Shown: positions 1 through 11,680, counted from the stretch's first letter. The stretch: DNA of 64,000 nucleotides from Ottelia alismoides (GCA_037367405.1 JAZKJV010009784.1:992001-1056000); one strand, 5' to 3'. Program-made: numbers and translations. Notes: generated by a model from the letters alone, not told the origin.

Positions 1-1862
1 ACCGAGCCTCTGCGCTCCGGGATGGTGACGTGGCTGCTCCAGGGTCGTTGGATCTCCGCCGTGGGGGTAAGATCCAACGGTATCTGCTCTTCCTTCTTCC
101 TCAAAGGTGGCGACGCTATCGGAGCTCCGATGTGAGGCCTGGAGCTCCTCCGCGCCTCTCTGTGCCCGGTGAAGATCGGGGAAGGACGTTGAAGGTCTGG
201 TGATGAAGATCGGAGGTCGGAGAAGATGCGGGAGTGCCTGGAATACTCTGTCGACGCCTTATCGCCGGAGGCGGATCTCTAGAACTTGGCTCCGCCCGAG
301 GTCCAGCCAAAGAAGATGTGGACCTGCAAGGGGGTTAGGTGAAAGCCAAGGTGTGTGTGCGTGTGAGCGGAGTTGAGCGGAGGGCTCAGGGGGCGGAGAA
401 GCGGAGCCCTTAGTGTGTCCTCCTCCGCCTCCGGCAGAGGAGAAAGCCTGGGACGATAAAGGTTCTGACGGAGGACGGAGGTGATTGGAGTAGGTAGCGA
501 AGGTGAAGGCTATGCGGTGGAGCTCGTAGGGGGTTCAAAGGAGGGCGAAATTGGGAAAGAAGAAAAATACAAAAGAGAATCGGAAGCTTACCTGAGGGTG
601 GGCGGAGGAAATGGCCTGGGCTAGAGGTCATCTGAAGACCTTGGGGTCTTCGCACGTGCTGGACGGCCATGCCAGCGAGCTCGGGCGGGGCTTTGAGCCT
701 CCGCAGCACCGCCGTGATAGGCGGTGGATCTCACCGGGGGCACGGTCATCTTCGCTCTATCCTCGCTCCTCCCCCTGTCACAGGGAGGAGGAGGAGGGCT
801 GGGCCTAGCCCTTCGTAAAGGTGGACGAGGACTATCGGAGGAGGGAGGGGTGTATTTGAAGATCGGGCTCGGCGGTCCAGGTGGTGAGGATGTGGGTTGC
901 GAGGGGATTATGGGGCGACTGGATGGAGATCATGGAGGCTGGACGTGCCAGCGAGGATGAAGGATGATGGGGGTGGACCGTGAGGTGGTTGGCGAGGGGA
1001 GAGGTGGTCGGAGAGGATGGCAAAAATAGGAAGGGCGGAAGGGTTCTGCGAGGTTGAGATCGTGGGGAGAGAGGGGTGACCGAGGTAGACGATGGGTTCA
1101 TGGCTGTTGGATCATGTAATCCAACGGCCTGGATCGAGGCGCTTAAGAACGGCGCTGATGAGATCTCGGGCGACACGATCGAATGGAGATGGAACATGCC
1201 ACGTGTCGCCCTGAAGTTGACGCGCAAGCGGACGACCGTGATGTGATGGAGGTGCAGATCGAATGGCTGAAGACACAGCGGGAATGTAAGGTCGAGATTG
1301 TAGCTCCAAACGTCGATCTGATGGTGAAGATCCTGACATGTGGCGCGAGCAGGAAAAGGCGGAAACGTGCGGTGATGATGTAATCCTAGAGATGATTTGA
1401 TGGTTGTGGTGAAGGGTGTACGTTGAGAAAGTGCAACCATTGGATCGAGATCAAGATCCAATGACCGTGGGCGACGACAGATGAGACAAGGGGGACGGGC
1501 CAAGTGGCTCACCCAGAACGGGCCACGTGGCCCAATCAGATTATTACAAAAGAGAATTTGATTTTTGAAGGTGATAATTGCCAAATTTGAGAAAACTCAA
1601 AACATGAGCGTGTAGATCTTGATGAGATCTACAAGTTTCATGTTGACCAAAATTGGAAAAGAGATCATCTGTATGTACAAAACATTTTTTAGGGGTATTT
1701 TAAGGTTAAAAATACCACGGATTTTAGTTTTGTGATTTTTTTGTGGTTTTAAATTTATTCAAGACTCTGATAATTACATGACATTATCTGGATTTTATTG
1801 ACACGAAGCTAAGCAAGGGGGTTAATAATTGGAAATTAAGATGATGAAATCGGGTTTCATCA
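1..1862 (-). mobile_element. Partial Athila-like LTR (R5), minus orientation, cut by window start
   Basis: The stretch ends at 1862 with a motif that mirrors the terminal hairpin of the intact LTRs in this window: read on the minus strand it starts TGATGAAACCCGATTTCATC. The first 1.4 kb is GC-rich with many spurious overlapping ORFs. It then passes through an accession-like pattern (cca-atcaga, then an A/T-rich block near 1540-1760) that also occurs in the LTRs at 45060-46400 and 26900-28140. No coding capacity is recognised and the ORFs read as artefacts of GC-rich LTR sequence. The other end and any internal region lie outside the window, so a solo LTR and a full element cannot be told apart. 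Confidence 0.55.
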
Positions 1863-2329
1863 ATCTCTGCTCGGTCTTCCATAGACAACCCTACTCTCGT
1901 CCTATAAAATCACACTACCATCCCTCGAAACCTTCATCCGTCGATTGCCAAAAGAACGTAAAGGTATGGCAGTGTCAGTGTCAGCCCTCCTTCTTTGGTA
2001 AGATATGATGTTTCGCATCCGTGGCATCGTCAAAGAACGCCCTGCACAGCTGCTCTTTTCGCCCTTTGTGGCTCGAGCTCTAATACCACATTTCATCTTC
2101 ACCGACATACCTTCATCTCCGATTGCTTCGTATCTATTCACCACCCAACCATCAACCACCAGCCATCTATTCCACTTCGCACTACCACTCTCTGATCAAG
2201 GCTCCATACATCACCTCTGTTCCTCTCCAACTCTACTGGGACTCCACCTACAAGAAGCTTCATCAACAACATTTCCAGGAGGGTCCCCCATCCGCTCAAG
2301 CTCCAAGCATTACTTCTGTGGACATCTCC
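1863..2329. other. Unassigned spacer
   Basis: Overlapping ORFs of 66-123 codons occur on both strands here, but none has a recognisable domain and codon use is unremarkable. It could be internal sequence of the CACTA element whose end lies at 2637. No function is proposed. Confidence 0.3.
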
Positions 2330-2637
2330 AAAAATCAATCTGGAGGGGGTACAATTGTGGTCGTCCCCATATATAGTGGGAGGATGGTTGCCACTGTCCC
2401 TATAAATACTTTGGCGGGACGGTCACTGACCGGCACTTCCACTTGAAACAAAAGGGACGGTCACAACCATCCCGTCTCATTTCCAATATGGAAATTGGTT
2501 TTCTGTGTCCCCCATTGTTAAATGTGACGGCCTCGAATGAGGCGCTTACATGATCGTCCCCTAAAACCAAAGGGGACGTTCTTGGCCATTTAATGGACTG
2601 TTGTTGACTGTCCTCATAGGTTACTTTGCTTATAGTG
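2330..2637 (+). mobile_element. Right terminal region of a CACTA (En/Spm-like) DNA transposon
   Basis: The minus strand from 2637 starts CACTATAAGCAAAGTAACC, which fits the CACTA terminal signature. Inside it lie several GGGACGGTC / GGGGACG-type motifs in both orientations (about 2378-2390, 2417-2428, 2450-2475, 2550-2580), as expected for CACTA subterminal repeats. No matching left terminus CACTATAAGCAA was found upstream in the window, and no transposase was recognised. The element is therefore truncated, or its left end is diverged or outside the window. Confidence 0.6.
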
Positions 2638-3913
2638 ATATATGAATTGTACACACACACACACACATATACTTGTATAAGAGATATCTATAATTTATTA
2701 AGTGTACATATTATATCAAAAATAATATATAAATATATTCATGTAGATTTAATTAAGTTATAACTATATAAACTATGTATATAAAAGATTAAAATCTAAA
2801 ATACAAAATAAAAAATAAAATACATATTATATAGATAAATATACCTATAATTATAGTTGTAAAAGGTACCCCCATAATAAATCAACTTGTAAAAATAAAT
2901 AAATTTCATAATAAAATACTATTTAAAATAAAAAAACATACTAATAAATCATTAATTATTTAAAAACAAATTAATAAAGGTTTTTAGTTTCATTTTGTAT
3001 TTAGGCAACTAATGTGGCCTAATAAGAGGTTGGCAACGGTTGACCCACCAGTCAACTATGCTTGCGCCTATGGTTACGGATGTCGGACTTTCTTTGACCA
3101 TGTTCATTGATTTTTCCATCACTATTCTTTCAGGATGATTCCTTATGCACTATTGTTTCTCGATCTGTGACCTTTCATGCCCACATATCACCTTGATTTG
3201 AGGATCAATGAAGCGACAAGGATCCTCGGTCAAAGATCCACTGTATAAAACTGCACCGCCACCCCTGATTTGAATTTGGTCATTAAAATCCCCAAATTCG
3301 ATGGTGTTGAAGTTCCCTGGTGACAACAGCGAGCAAGCCAAGGCATTTGGCATGGAGGAAGAGGTGGTGGAGAGATAATCCGAGCTCATCAGCCAGCTTG
3401 CCTAAGCTTCACCTAGGCTCCTCCGTTCTTGAGGTTGAGACTTAGTTTTAATGATTCTTTTAATTCATAGGGATAGTAGTAATGTACTTTGGGATTTTGT
3501 TCTGCTTGATTTAGTCTTTTATTCCATAAAATTGATCCTTCGAATTTGGTTGGAGCACTAGGCTCCGACCACTGTCTATGACGTTCCTTTACTCTTTTTG
3601 ACCCCATTTCCATCACATCATCTTCCCCTTCTATTTCCACTTCTCCTCAACCCATCTACCAAACTTGATTCACCTAGGATCAGCAAAATCGTGCTCCTTA
3701 TATGCCCATCGTCAGAGAATCTCTGCCTTGCCACATCTCCATTCATTCCATCCTACCAAAGCCTCTGGAGGCTTTATTTTTGTGCCACTATTCTAACCTT
3801 GTAGGTATCGAAGAGAAAGAGCCCTGATTGATGGTTGTTCGAGGCAGGGAAGAAGCTCTAGGTGGTCTTGAGCTCCAGACCTCCTTCATCATGTCACATA
3901 TCATTTTGTAGGG
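2638..3913. other. A/T-rich spacer with unassigned minus-strand ORFs
   Basis: A (CA)n microsatellite lies at about 2651-2667, followed by a very A/T-rich block to about 3000. Between 3150 and 3640 there are two minus-strand ORFs of 79 and 75 codons. I recognise no domain in either. They may be remnants of an exon or of a transposon internal region. R1 inserted at 3914. Confidence 0.35.
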
Positions 3914-6900
3914 TGCTGAATCCACGATTCATCGCCTTTATTCTTTTATTTTAGCTTCATTTATTTAGTCAAATACATTTAAATACCAACTAATTTCATG
4001 AAGTTACCATTTTGCATGCATTTGTTAAATATGCATTTTTAACAGTTTTTGTGCTGAAATAAAAGAATAAAGAAGAAAATAAAAAGAAAAGAGAAATAAA
4101 GGATGTGTTTACAAAGTAAATATAGACTATCTCGAACCCCGAGAGAAGGTCAAGACTTGACCAGATCGACTAGAAATAAAGTAGGGGGAGATAGGGTCTT
4201 TCATCCAAAAATCAAAAATAATTTGTACATGAACTCCTTGTATATTCGTATAAAACTTGTACTATTTTATGTGTACATAATTTGATCTCAAATAAATTAT
4301 TTTTGTAAACAAAAGTTGTAAATAAAAAAGTGTTGTAAATAATAAAAATAATTGTCAAACAAAATAATGTATATACTACAATTAATTACCCTCAGATAAA
4401 GTCGCAATGCGATTATTGAAATACCAATTCCGGTTCCATAAGAACTCAAATTGAAAAACTCACTTCCATTATACTCTAAATTAAATTATCTTTCAAATGG
4501 TTGTGATTTCGTAATTTTTGGAGTTGCGGTTAAAAAGTCGGTTTTCTGGGGTGTTTTGTGCAGTTTTCCCATATGCTTGTTATATATATTTTATTTATAT
4601 TTATTTATATATATATAATGTATATAATTATAAATATTATTTTCATTATAAATTAAAAAATATAAATAATAAAATTAAAAAAATTGTGTTTTAAAAATTA
4701 TTTCCCTATTTGTACCTATGTATATTGTATTATATGTGTATAATATTTGTATACAACTAACTTCCTTAAATAAAAATCACCAAAAAATAATTATCTAACA
4801 TTATTTAATTAATTTAAATTAATTACAAAATTTGTATTTAATTATTTGATTTATTAGATTTATTTGATGTAAATACTTACCTTGTATATAGGATATTATT
4901 CCATACCTTTAATGGTCACCATTAAGGTGGCTAATTCATTTGTGGAATTTATTTAATTTATTTAAATCCAAAATTCGTAATTAATTAATTATTTATTTAT
5001 TTTATTTATTTAATTATTTTATTTAGTTATCCAATAAACACTTGCTTCATTTGTAGATACTTTCCATTTTTATTTTTTGTCTTCTTTTTAATGGGTTCCT
5101 CTCTCTCAATTCCTCTAGATCGATCTTTGGTGGAGATGAGCCCGAACTCCGAAAGCGTTCTTGTTGAAGAAGGGTGCCTATCCTCCGAGCTATCTAGTGA
5201 CAGCGCGTCGGCCCTCGTCGAGGCCATCATGGTATTTCCAAATCCCGAGTGGAGATCCAATTTTACTTCGCATCATTTCGTAGGTGAATCGTAGGTTTAA
5301 TCTTTTCTTAGGTTTTATTAAATTTTAGATCTTAAAACCCAAACAAATCTTGACCAAACATTTTCCCGACCACACCAATTTTTCATCTCACATCTTGATC
5401 CCTATATTTTTTCTTCTACCTCACAACAATCTTTCACCTTCGGTCACGAACGGTGACCGGAGCTAAGGATCTTTCTTTCATCTCGTCGAGATCCGCCCAT
5501 TCATACATCCCATTTTTGTGTATAAATAAAAAAAATAAAATAATTTTTCCTGTTTATCTCACATTTTTTTGCAGGGTAATTTTAAAAAAATATTTTTTGT
5601 TTGTCTTTTCTCTCTAATATTTGTTTTGCAGGAATAAATAACAAAAATAAAACAATATAGTTGTTTTTCTTTTGTCTCTAACTTTTGTTTTGCAGAAAAA
5701 CTAAAAAAATTTAAAAAACTAAAAAAATACTTAACGATTTTTTAAAAAAATAAAGAGACTTTTATTATTCATGTTTACTCTACATAAAAATAAACAAAAA
5801 ATAAAAAAAGTTTGCAGTAGCGCCGCCCACCACCTTCGTCAACAGCGGCGGCCGCCAGCCACGCTGCCCCTCCGCCGTTCTGTGGCCTACCGCCCGGCTG
5901 TGCGCACCAACCGCCTGTGCTACTCCTTCCGCCTCTTTCGGCGCCGCCACCTCCGACACGCACGCCACCTCGACGCCGCCCTCCGCCTTGAGCCCGTCGT
6001 TCCAACTCTGCCTCGAGCCCGTTGTTCCAAATCCGCCTCTCGCGCCCCCGCTGTAAGCGCCATTGTGACCTGCTGTCGGAGCCACGCGCGTCGCCCGCAC
6101 CTCCTCTTGTGGGAGGCGGCGACGGACTCCCCCTCTAGTATTTGAACAGAACGAACCCTATGGGGAGAGGGTTTTGAAAATAAAAAAACTTTGGCCAAAT
6201 TGCTTTCAAGCCCCCAGAAGATCTCAAAATTGTAAAGAAGCTACCAGAACCCCGAGTCACGTGTTTTGCATGCTTTTACTGGGTAAATTGTGAAATTCCT
6301 CTCAAGTTTATTTATTGTTCTAGTTTCTGCAAAAACTTTGAGCAAATTACATTTAAGCCCATGTACTGCAGACTTTAACTTTGCATGCTCTCTTGATTGA
6401 AATAAATGTTTTTATGTTCGAAAAATTCTCAAAAAATTGGTGTGAGCTCTTGTTGTAGTTATTATAATTGTGTAAGTTTTTCATCCATTTTTATTTCCTT
6501 TTGATATGTTTAAAAAATCAAAAACAGCAACTTTTTGCCTGCCTAAAATTGAAAATTCATAAAAATTCGAAAAAGAGCCTAATTCCCAAAAAAATTAATG
6601 TATGTGTATTTTGGTGTGTTTTAATTTCTGACCTAATTTTGTGAATTAACTCTTTCTAAAAATCGAAAAATTGCGAAAAATGAAAATTCTTAAAAAATTG
6701 TAGAAATTTCTAGAAAAATCCAAAAATTGTGATTTCAATTTCTGATTTTAGATATTACTTTGTAGTTTATCTTAAAAATAATTTCCAGGATTATTGGGAA
6801 ATTTAAGTATTTTTAATTGCAAAATACCCCTTACTATGCACAGTTTGCTCTATTTTTCACTATTTGATTTTTAGAAAATAAAAAAATCAGAAAAAATAAA

Positions 6901-7307
6901 AAAAAATTACCAAAAATATATTTTAAAATATATAAAATACAAAAACAATTTTTCTTTAATTTTCTAAGCATTTTTTACTATTTTGAAAAAAATACAAAAA
7001 GAGTGTAGTGTGTGTGTTTTTATCCTTTGTGCTTGTTTTGAAAATTTAAAAAAATAGAAATTCAAAAACCACTAAAAATTCATTCCGAAAAGTGACTATA
7101 GATTTTTAAATCGTGCTCCTTGTGTTCGACCCTAGTCGCTATACCAGGTAAAAAGAATAGCGAAAATCGCTTACATTTGCTTTGATGTTTTCTCTTTTAA
7201 TAAGTGATTTAAATAAATATTTTTCTCGTTGACCGAATCGCGCGGTTGAGAACAATGACAATTGTGATTTATTTATCCATCTTAACTACACGATTTCCAT
7301 GTCTTCA
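3914..7307 (+). repeat. R1 5' LTR
   Basis: The 3394 bp LTR starts with a self-complementary edge (TGCTGAATCC, then ATTCATC) and ends TCTTCA at 7307. It is mostly A/T-rich but holds a sharp GC-rich island at about 5815-6125, equivalent to 15335-15600 in the 3' LTR. The ORFs of 76-124 codons in that island are poorly conserved between the two LTRs and are treated as artefacts. It carries about 32 bp (near 7141-7172) that the 3' LTR lacks. Confidence 0.88.
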
Positions 7308-7310
7308 GAA

Positions 7311-7328
7311 TGGTGCCGTTGCCAGGGA
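7311..7328 (+). other. R1 primer binding site (tRNA-Asp type)
   Basis: TGGTGCCGTTGCCAGGGA lies three bases after the LTR end. It differs at two of 18 positions from the sequence complementary to the 3' end of plant tRNA-Asp, the usual primer of Athila-type elements. Confidence 0.85.
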
Positions 7329-8563
7329 GCACGGTTTTGTAGTCGTTTTTCATTTTTTATCTCTATTTATTATAACTGTCATCTGACCATCTCTTGTTTC
7401 CCTTTTTGTAAGAGGAACCACTTGGATACGACTCGAACTCTTTGGAAGGACCAGTACAAGAAGAGGAGCTGAGGAGCAGAAGATTGCTATTTTATTTAGA
7501 GAATTTTTCTGAGACATTATTGTAATAATTTAGGATTTTGAACTGTGAACTTGGACAATTTTTCGAGTTTTGTTTCGCCAAGTGCCGATGCACTTGGGGG
7601 ACCTCACCGTCGTTTTCCGTGTTTTGATTTTATCGCCATAACTTGCTAATTGATTCTCGCAGATTTAGCTCCTAAACATACGAATTTTGATTGGTTGTGA
7701 CGTAATATTCTAAGGCCCGAAACCTTATTACTTATCTGTTCCTATAAAACGTAATTGGACCTTGGCTAAAAATAATTGAAAAAGTTGGTTTAATTGAATT
7801 TGAGACCACGTGCCGTGAGGAGTCACATACAGCACTGGCAGGACCCGTTGTGGTGGACACCGAGTGACTCCCAAGATTAGACTCCGAACTCGATTCAGTT
7901 AACTAACTATTGTTCTTCACGATCAATAGAAGCTACTCGTCTTAAGGTCGATTTTCACATGCATCATATAGCTAGTTTACTTTCAGTATTTAATTTTATG
8001 CTCGAATCATATTTCATGTAGAGTGCTGGAGTAAGATACACATTTTATATCTCTGCATGCATCATAGTGTTTGACTGTGCATTGGCTTTTTCGACTTCCT
8101 CCCTATGTTATTCGACTCAAATTAATCAAAGAGGAATCAGAAATCTTGTTAGGTGTTATCTTTGAAAAAAATAAAAAATAATAGAAAATCAAAAATTTAA
8201 AAATTGGGTCTGCTAATTGAACTTGACCCATAAAAATAAACGTAATTGATTCATTATTGTTTTGGAAGAGCAACCCCCTCATTGTTTGTGTTTTCAATTG
8301 TTCACGTACACACTAAGGAGTAGTGCCCAAATCCAATTCAAGCCTCCTAAGTGTTTGGACAACTTTTGTTGATCACCTAACTCTTAAAATTGAAAAGATA
8401 AAGACCGGATTCTCACGGTCAGATTTGTGCTGAGTTGGTGAACTGGGGGTTTGCTTTGTGTTTTGTATGTCTTTGGTGTGAGTCTGTTACGATCATTCTT
8501 TGAATCATTAGCAGTCACCTTCTGTCTCTACCCCACCCTCCCTCCTTTCTTTTCCCTCTCTTC
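7329..8563 (+). other. R1 untranslated leader
   Basis: About 1.2 kb with no credible ORF lies between the PBS and the gag start. It contains a block around 7575-7620 (GCCAAGTGCCGATGCACTTG and a following CTCACCG motif). The corresponding leaders of R2 (about 52320-52380), R3 (about 38460-38495) and R4 (about 20075-20100) carry related text. A leader block kept across copies could be a packaging or dimerisation signal, but that is inference. Confidence 0.6.
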
Positions 8564-10518
8564 ATGATGGGTCACATTCCATTCCAGCCGGATTTTGCGG
8601 CTTCTTATCTTCATACCCATCATTCCCACCCACTCTCTTGGGAGGTCGGAACTCTGTCCGATTTCCATCTTCTCCCTACCCACCCTTCCATTCGGGACAT
8701 GTTGTGAGTGAAACTCGAGGTGACCAGATTGACCAAATACGAGACCTGGGCGATTACCTTGCTGAAATGAGAGTGCATTCAATATGAGATCAAATGGGGC
8801 AATTGCGTGCTTTAGATGACTTTAATCCTGCTATGATGGATGAGTACCAAGATCAAGAAGCGCACTCCGCTTCTACATTGAGTCGCTTTGTTCTGGATTT
8901 AGAGCTCATTGATCTACTGCCAAAATTTTCAGGGGAAGTGCACGAGGAACCATATTTGCATATCAATGAGTTTGAGGATATTTGTGGATCACGATCATAT
9001 TCGGATATCACATCTGAGAACTTGATGATAATTACATTCCCATTTACACTTCAGAGTAAAGCCAAGAGTTGGCACAGACGATTGGGAAGGAAGATTGCTA
9101 CGAGGGGAGATTTACGATCGTTATTTTTGCAGAGATTTTACCCCCAGCATAGAGTAGAGTTGATGCGGTCTTGTATTCGTGATTTTTCAGTTGACCTCCA
9201 GGAGCCATTAATAGATTCATGGTTGATGTTACATGATCTTTTGAGGCGATTTCCAGATCATGGATTTTTGATGACTGACCTTATCCACATCGCCATGAGG
9301 GAGAGGACAGCAGAACAGATTGCATATGTCATTACCTCGTATGGTAGTTTGCACAATTGTCCTGACCTGGATTTAGTTGAGACCATCTTGGATAAACTTT
9401 TAGACATTCCATATTCACAAGATGATTTATTCGGCGCAACACACAAGGGAGATATGACACCTGTTGAGTGTGTGACACATCATGCCGATCTTGACAGCAC
9501 ACACAAATCAGAGGATATGGATGCTACTGCTTCGCATTTGATGGTTGTGTTGACTATAGTTGTGAGTTCTAAGAGCCGGACAATGGTCGAATACCCATTG
9601 GATTTACAGCCAGATTTTGAGCCAGTCACACACTTCCACATTGATGATTCTTGGATTCTAGATCTGTTAGTATCCCAAGAAATAGAGGAGAAGCCCACAT
9701 CTCAACCATCCTTTGAGTCATTCCAGTGTCCATACACAGTTTATTCAGTGTCTATTCTTTAGAAGATCTTCTCAGATTCAGAGATATACTTGAATTCATC
9801 TCATCAGAGAAAGCTTCATGAGGGACCGATTTTTGATTTGACAGACCTTGATAGTCCCATATTTGAGTCTTGTGTCCTCCTATTTGATGTGGTCGATACA
9901 ATTTTGGAGGACATGATATTTGACATCATAGATCCCTTGTTCCCTGATGATTCGGCATTACTCCCTGAGGGTTATCTACAGGAGGAGGTCACGGACCCTG
10001 TGTACTCGGTTTCACTTTCTGGGAGTGTAACCGATATGTCAGATCACGAGACCGAGTATTTTGATATTTCTGATAATGAGTTTGAGGTTTCTCCCCTCGA
10101 TGACCCTCGTGAGGATGACTCGATCGTTGAGGTATTCGATGATTTTACTTATTTGTCTACATTATATACATCGGGTATCAACCTTTTTAGTGAGTCTCTT
10201 GATCTTGATCTTCCTTATCTATTCGAGACGACGATTGACGTGGTGGATTCACTGATAGATCCTTCCTTTTCCACGTTCGACTTCGGTTCTGCCCTTTCAC
10301 TCCATACGGATCTTGAGCCGATGATTTCTTTTGTGATATCGGAGCCTGATTTCATCAGTCTATATCTTTACCCAGTAGCAGACGCCCGCTTGATTGATTA
10401 CCTTGGTGTCATCATATACATTGTTGACCTCGTTGTTGTTATCCCACCGAGACTACAACGACAGTATGGTATTCGCCTTACAGATGCCATCCTGAACCTT
10501 GATACAACGTTATCCTAA
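8564..10518 (+). pseudogene. gag: R1 gag-like gene with C-terminal acidic domain, interrupted
   Basis: The open part starts at ATG 8794 and runs in one frame to a stop at 10516-10518, broken only by an in-frame TAG at 9760-9762. Comparison with R2 suggests the original start was the ATGATG at 8564, followed by a frameshift near 8700 and a TGA at 8785-8787. The N-terminal part (about 8880-9360) has the layout of a retrotransposon gag domain: an aromatic-rich helix block ending in FPFTLQSKAKSWHRRL, then a block with FLQRFYP and LLRRFP. The C-terminal part (9790-10518) is strongly acidic (many D/E/S), has no ATG of its own and is conserved in R2. No CCHC knuckle or protease is visible. Role by family: capsid protein of the virus-like particle. 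The function of the acidic tail is unknown. Confidence 0.8.
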
Positions 10519-10656
10519 CATTTACGCTCAGCTAGGGGTGTAAAATCTAACGCTTGTTGAGAGGAACCTCAACATTGTTCACTGTTTTCTAAATCCATCT
10601 GTCCATATCATACATTCTGTCTGTCTCACACCCCATCTCCATCTCATGATCATTCC

Positions 10657-11010
10657 ATACTTAGGGTGTACTTTACCCTAAGTATAAGGGGGTGTCAGAC
10701 TTGTGAGTATTCATTTGATTCTTTTTACATCTGTTTTGCTACCTATACTTAGTGATATTTTACCCTAAGTATAGGGGGTTAAACCCAGTACATTCTACTC
10801 CTCGGTTTTCCCCTTGTGTGCAATCTTCTATACTTAGGATTACTTGATCTTAAGTATAGGGGGATCACCGACTTCTATTGATTTTATTCTTTTATTTGTC
10901 GTTGTAGTATACTATTCTTTTCACGTTTTCTATACTTAGCTCGAGTTATGTCTTTCTTTCCAGCTCTTTGATCACTATGAGGACATAGTTCGAGCTAAGT
11001 ATAGGGGGGT
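10657..11010 (+). repeat. Hairpin array with polypurine-like 3' arms (R1)
   Basis: Four inverted repeats follow one another: 10657-10685, 10743-10774, 10828-10859 and 10930-11004. Each 5' arm is CTATACTTAG or a close variant, and each 3' arm is CTAAGTATAG followed directly by GGGG or more. The last has arms of about 23 bp (10930-10952 and 10982-11004) with two mismatches. The array begins about 140 bp after the gag stop. The 3' arms resemble the tract AAAGTATAGGGG just before the 3' LTR. R2 and R3 carry equivalent arrays. Confidence 0.85.
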
Positions 11011-11678
11011 GCGTATATATTGTATATATAGTTTAGCGATAACTCGTACTTTCATATTTTTAATATGGCTAAAATACTGTGTAAATACTGGTAAAAAAAC
11101 TAATAAAAAGATGTAGAAGGTTCCTCAAAATTTTTTCTTGTACATACTGATTAATAAATCAGGTTAAAATATTTTGAAAAATATTTTGAAAGTAGTTTGA
11201 AAATCTATTTGAAAAATCTTTTGAAATCTATTTGAAAAATGTTTGAAAAATAGTTTCAACCATTGTAAAAATATTGTGGCTTGTAAAATTTTTTTTCTCT
11301 TTGTGTAAAAAAAATATTTTGTAAAACTATTTGCAAATGTTTGGAAAAATGGTTGAAAAAATCTTTTGAAAATCCATATATATTGTTTGAAAAATGTTTG
11401 CAAAATTGTTTTCAAATGATTGTAAAATTGTGTGAAAACTTATTTTGGACTATAGTTTTCAAAATTATTTGTAAAATCATTTTCAAATAAAGTTGAGGAA
11501 TATATGCATCACAAAAATATGAAAATTTAAAAATTTAAAAAATTAAAATTAAAAAAAATCCAACTATGTATATACTTGTATAAAGTACTCAAGTTGTAAA
11601 TCCTTTCTTATTATTCTTGTAAATAATTGATTCACCCTAGGGTAAATATGTGTATATCTTCTCTAATCCTTAAATAAA

Positions 11679-11680
<2 letters not shown>
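11011..11680. other. R1 A/T-rich non-coding tract with TTTGAAAA-type repeats
   Basis: The stretch is a long degenerate run of short units of the type TTTGAAAAAT / TTTGTAAAAT (about 11160-11490), with no reading frame above background. Equivalent tracts lie next to the hairpin arrays in R2 (about 48280-48520) and R3 (about 59250-59650). Confidence 0.6.

Noticed and set aside
832..1584. 250-codon minus-strand ORF in the first kilobases
   Set aside because: It starts with a plausible Met but has no recognisable domain, overlaps other long frames and lies in GC-rich LTR-like sequence where stops are scarce.
5771..6145. Arg/Pro-rich ORFs of 76-124 codons in the R1 LTR
   Set aside because: They lie in the GC-rich island and the frame is not kept in the matching region of the 3' LTR (15335-15600).
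10657..11010. CRISPR-like array from regularly spaced palindromic repeats
   Set aside because: The units are few, the palindromes vary, the spacing is uneven, there are no cas genes and the context is a plant retrotransposon.
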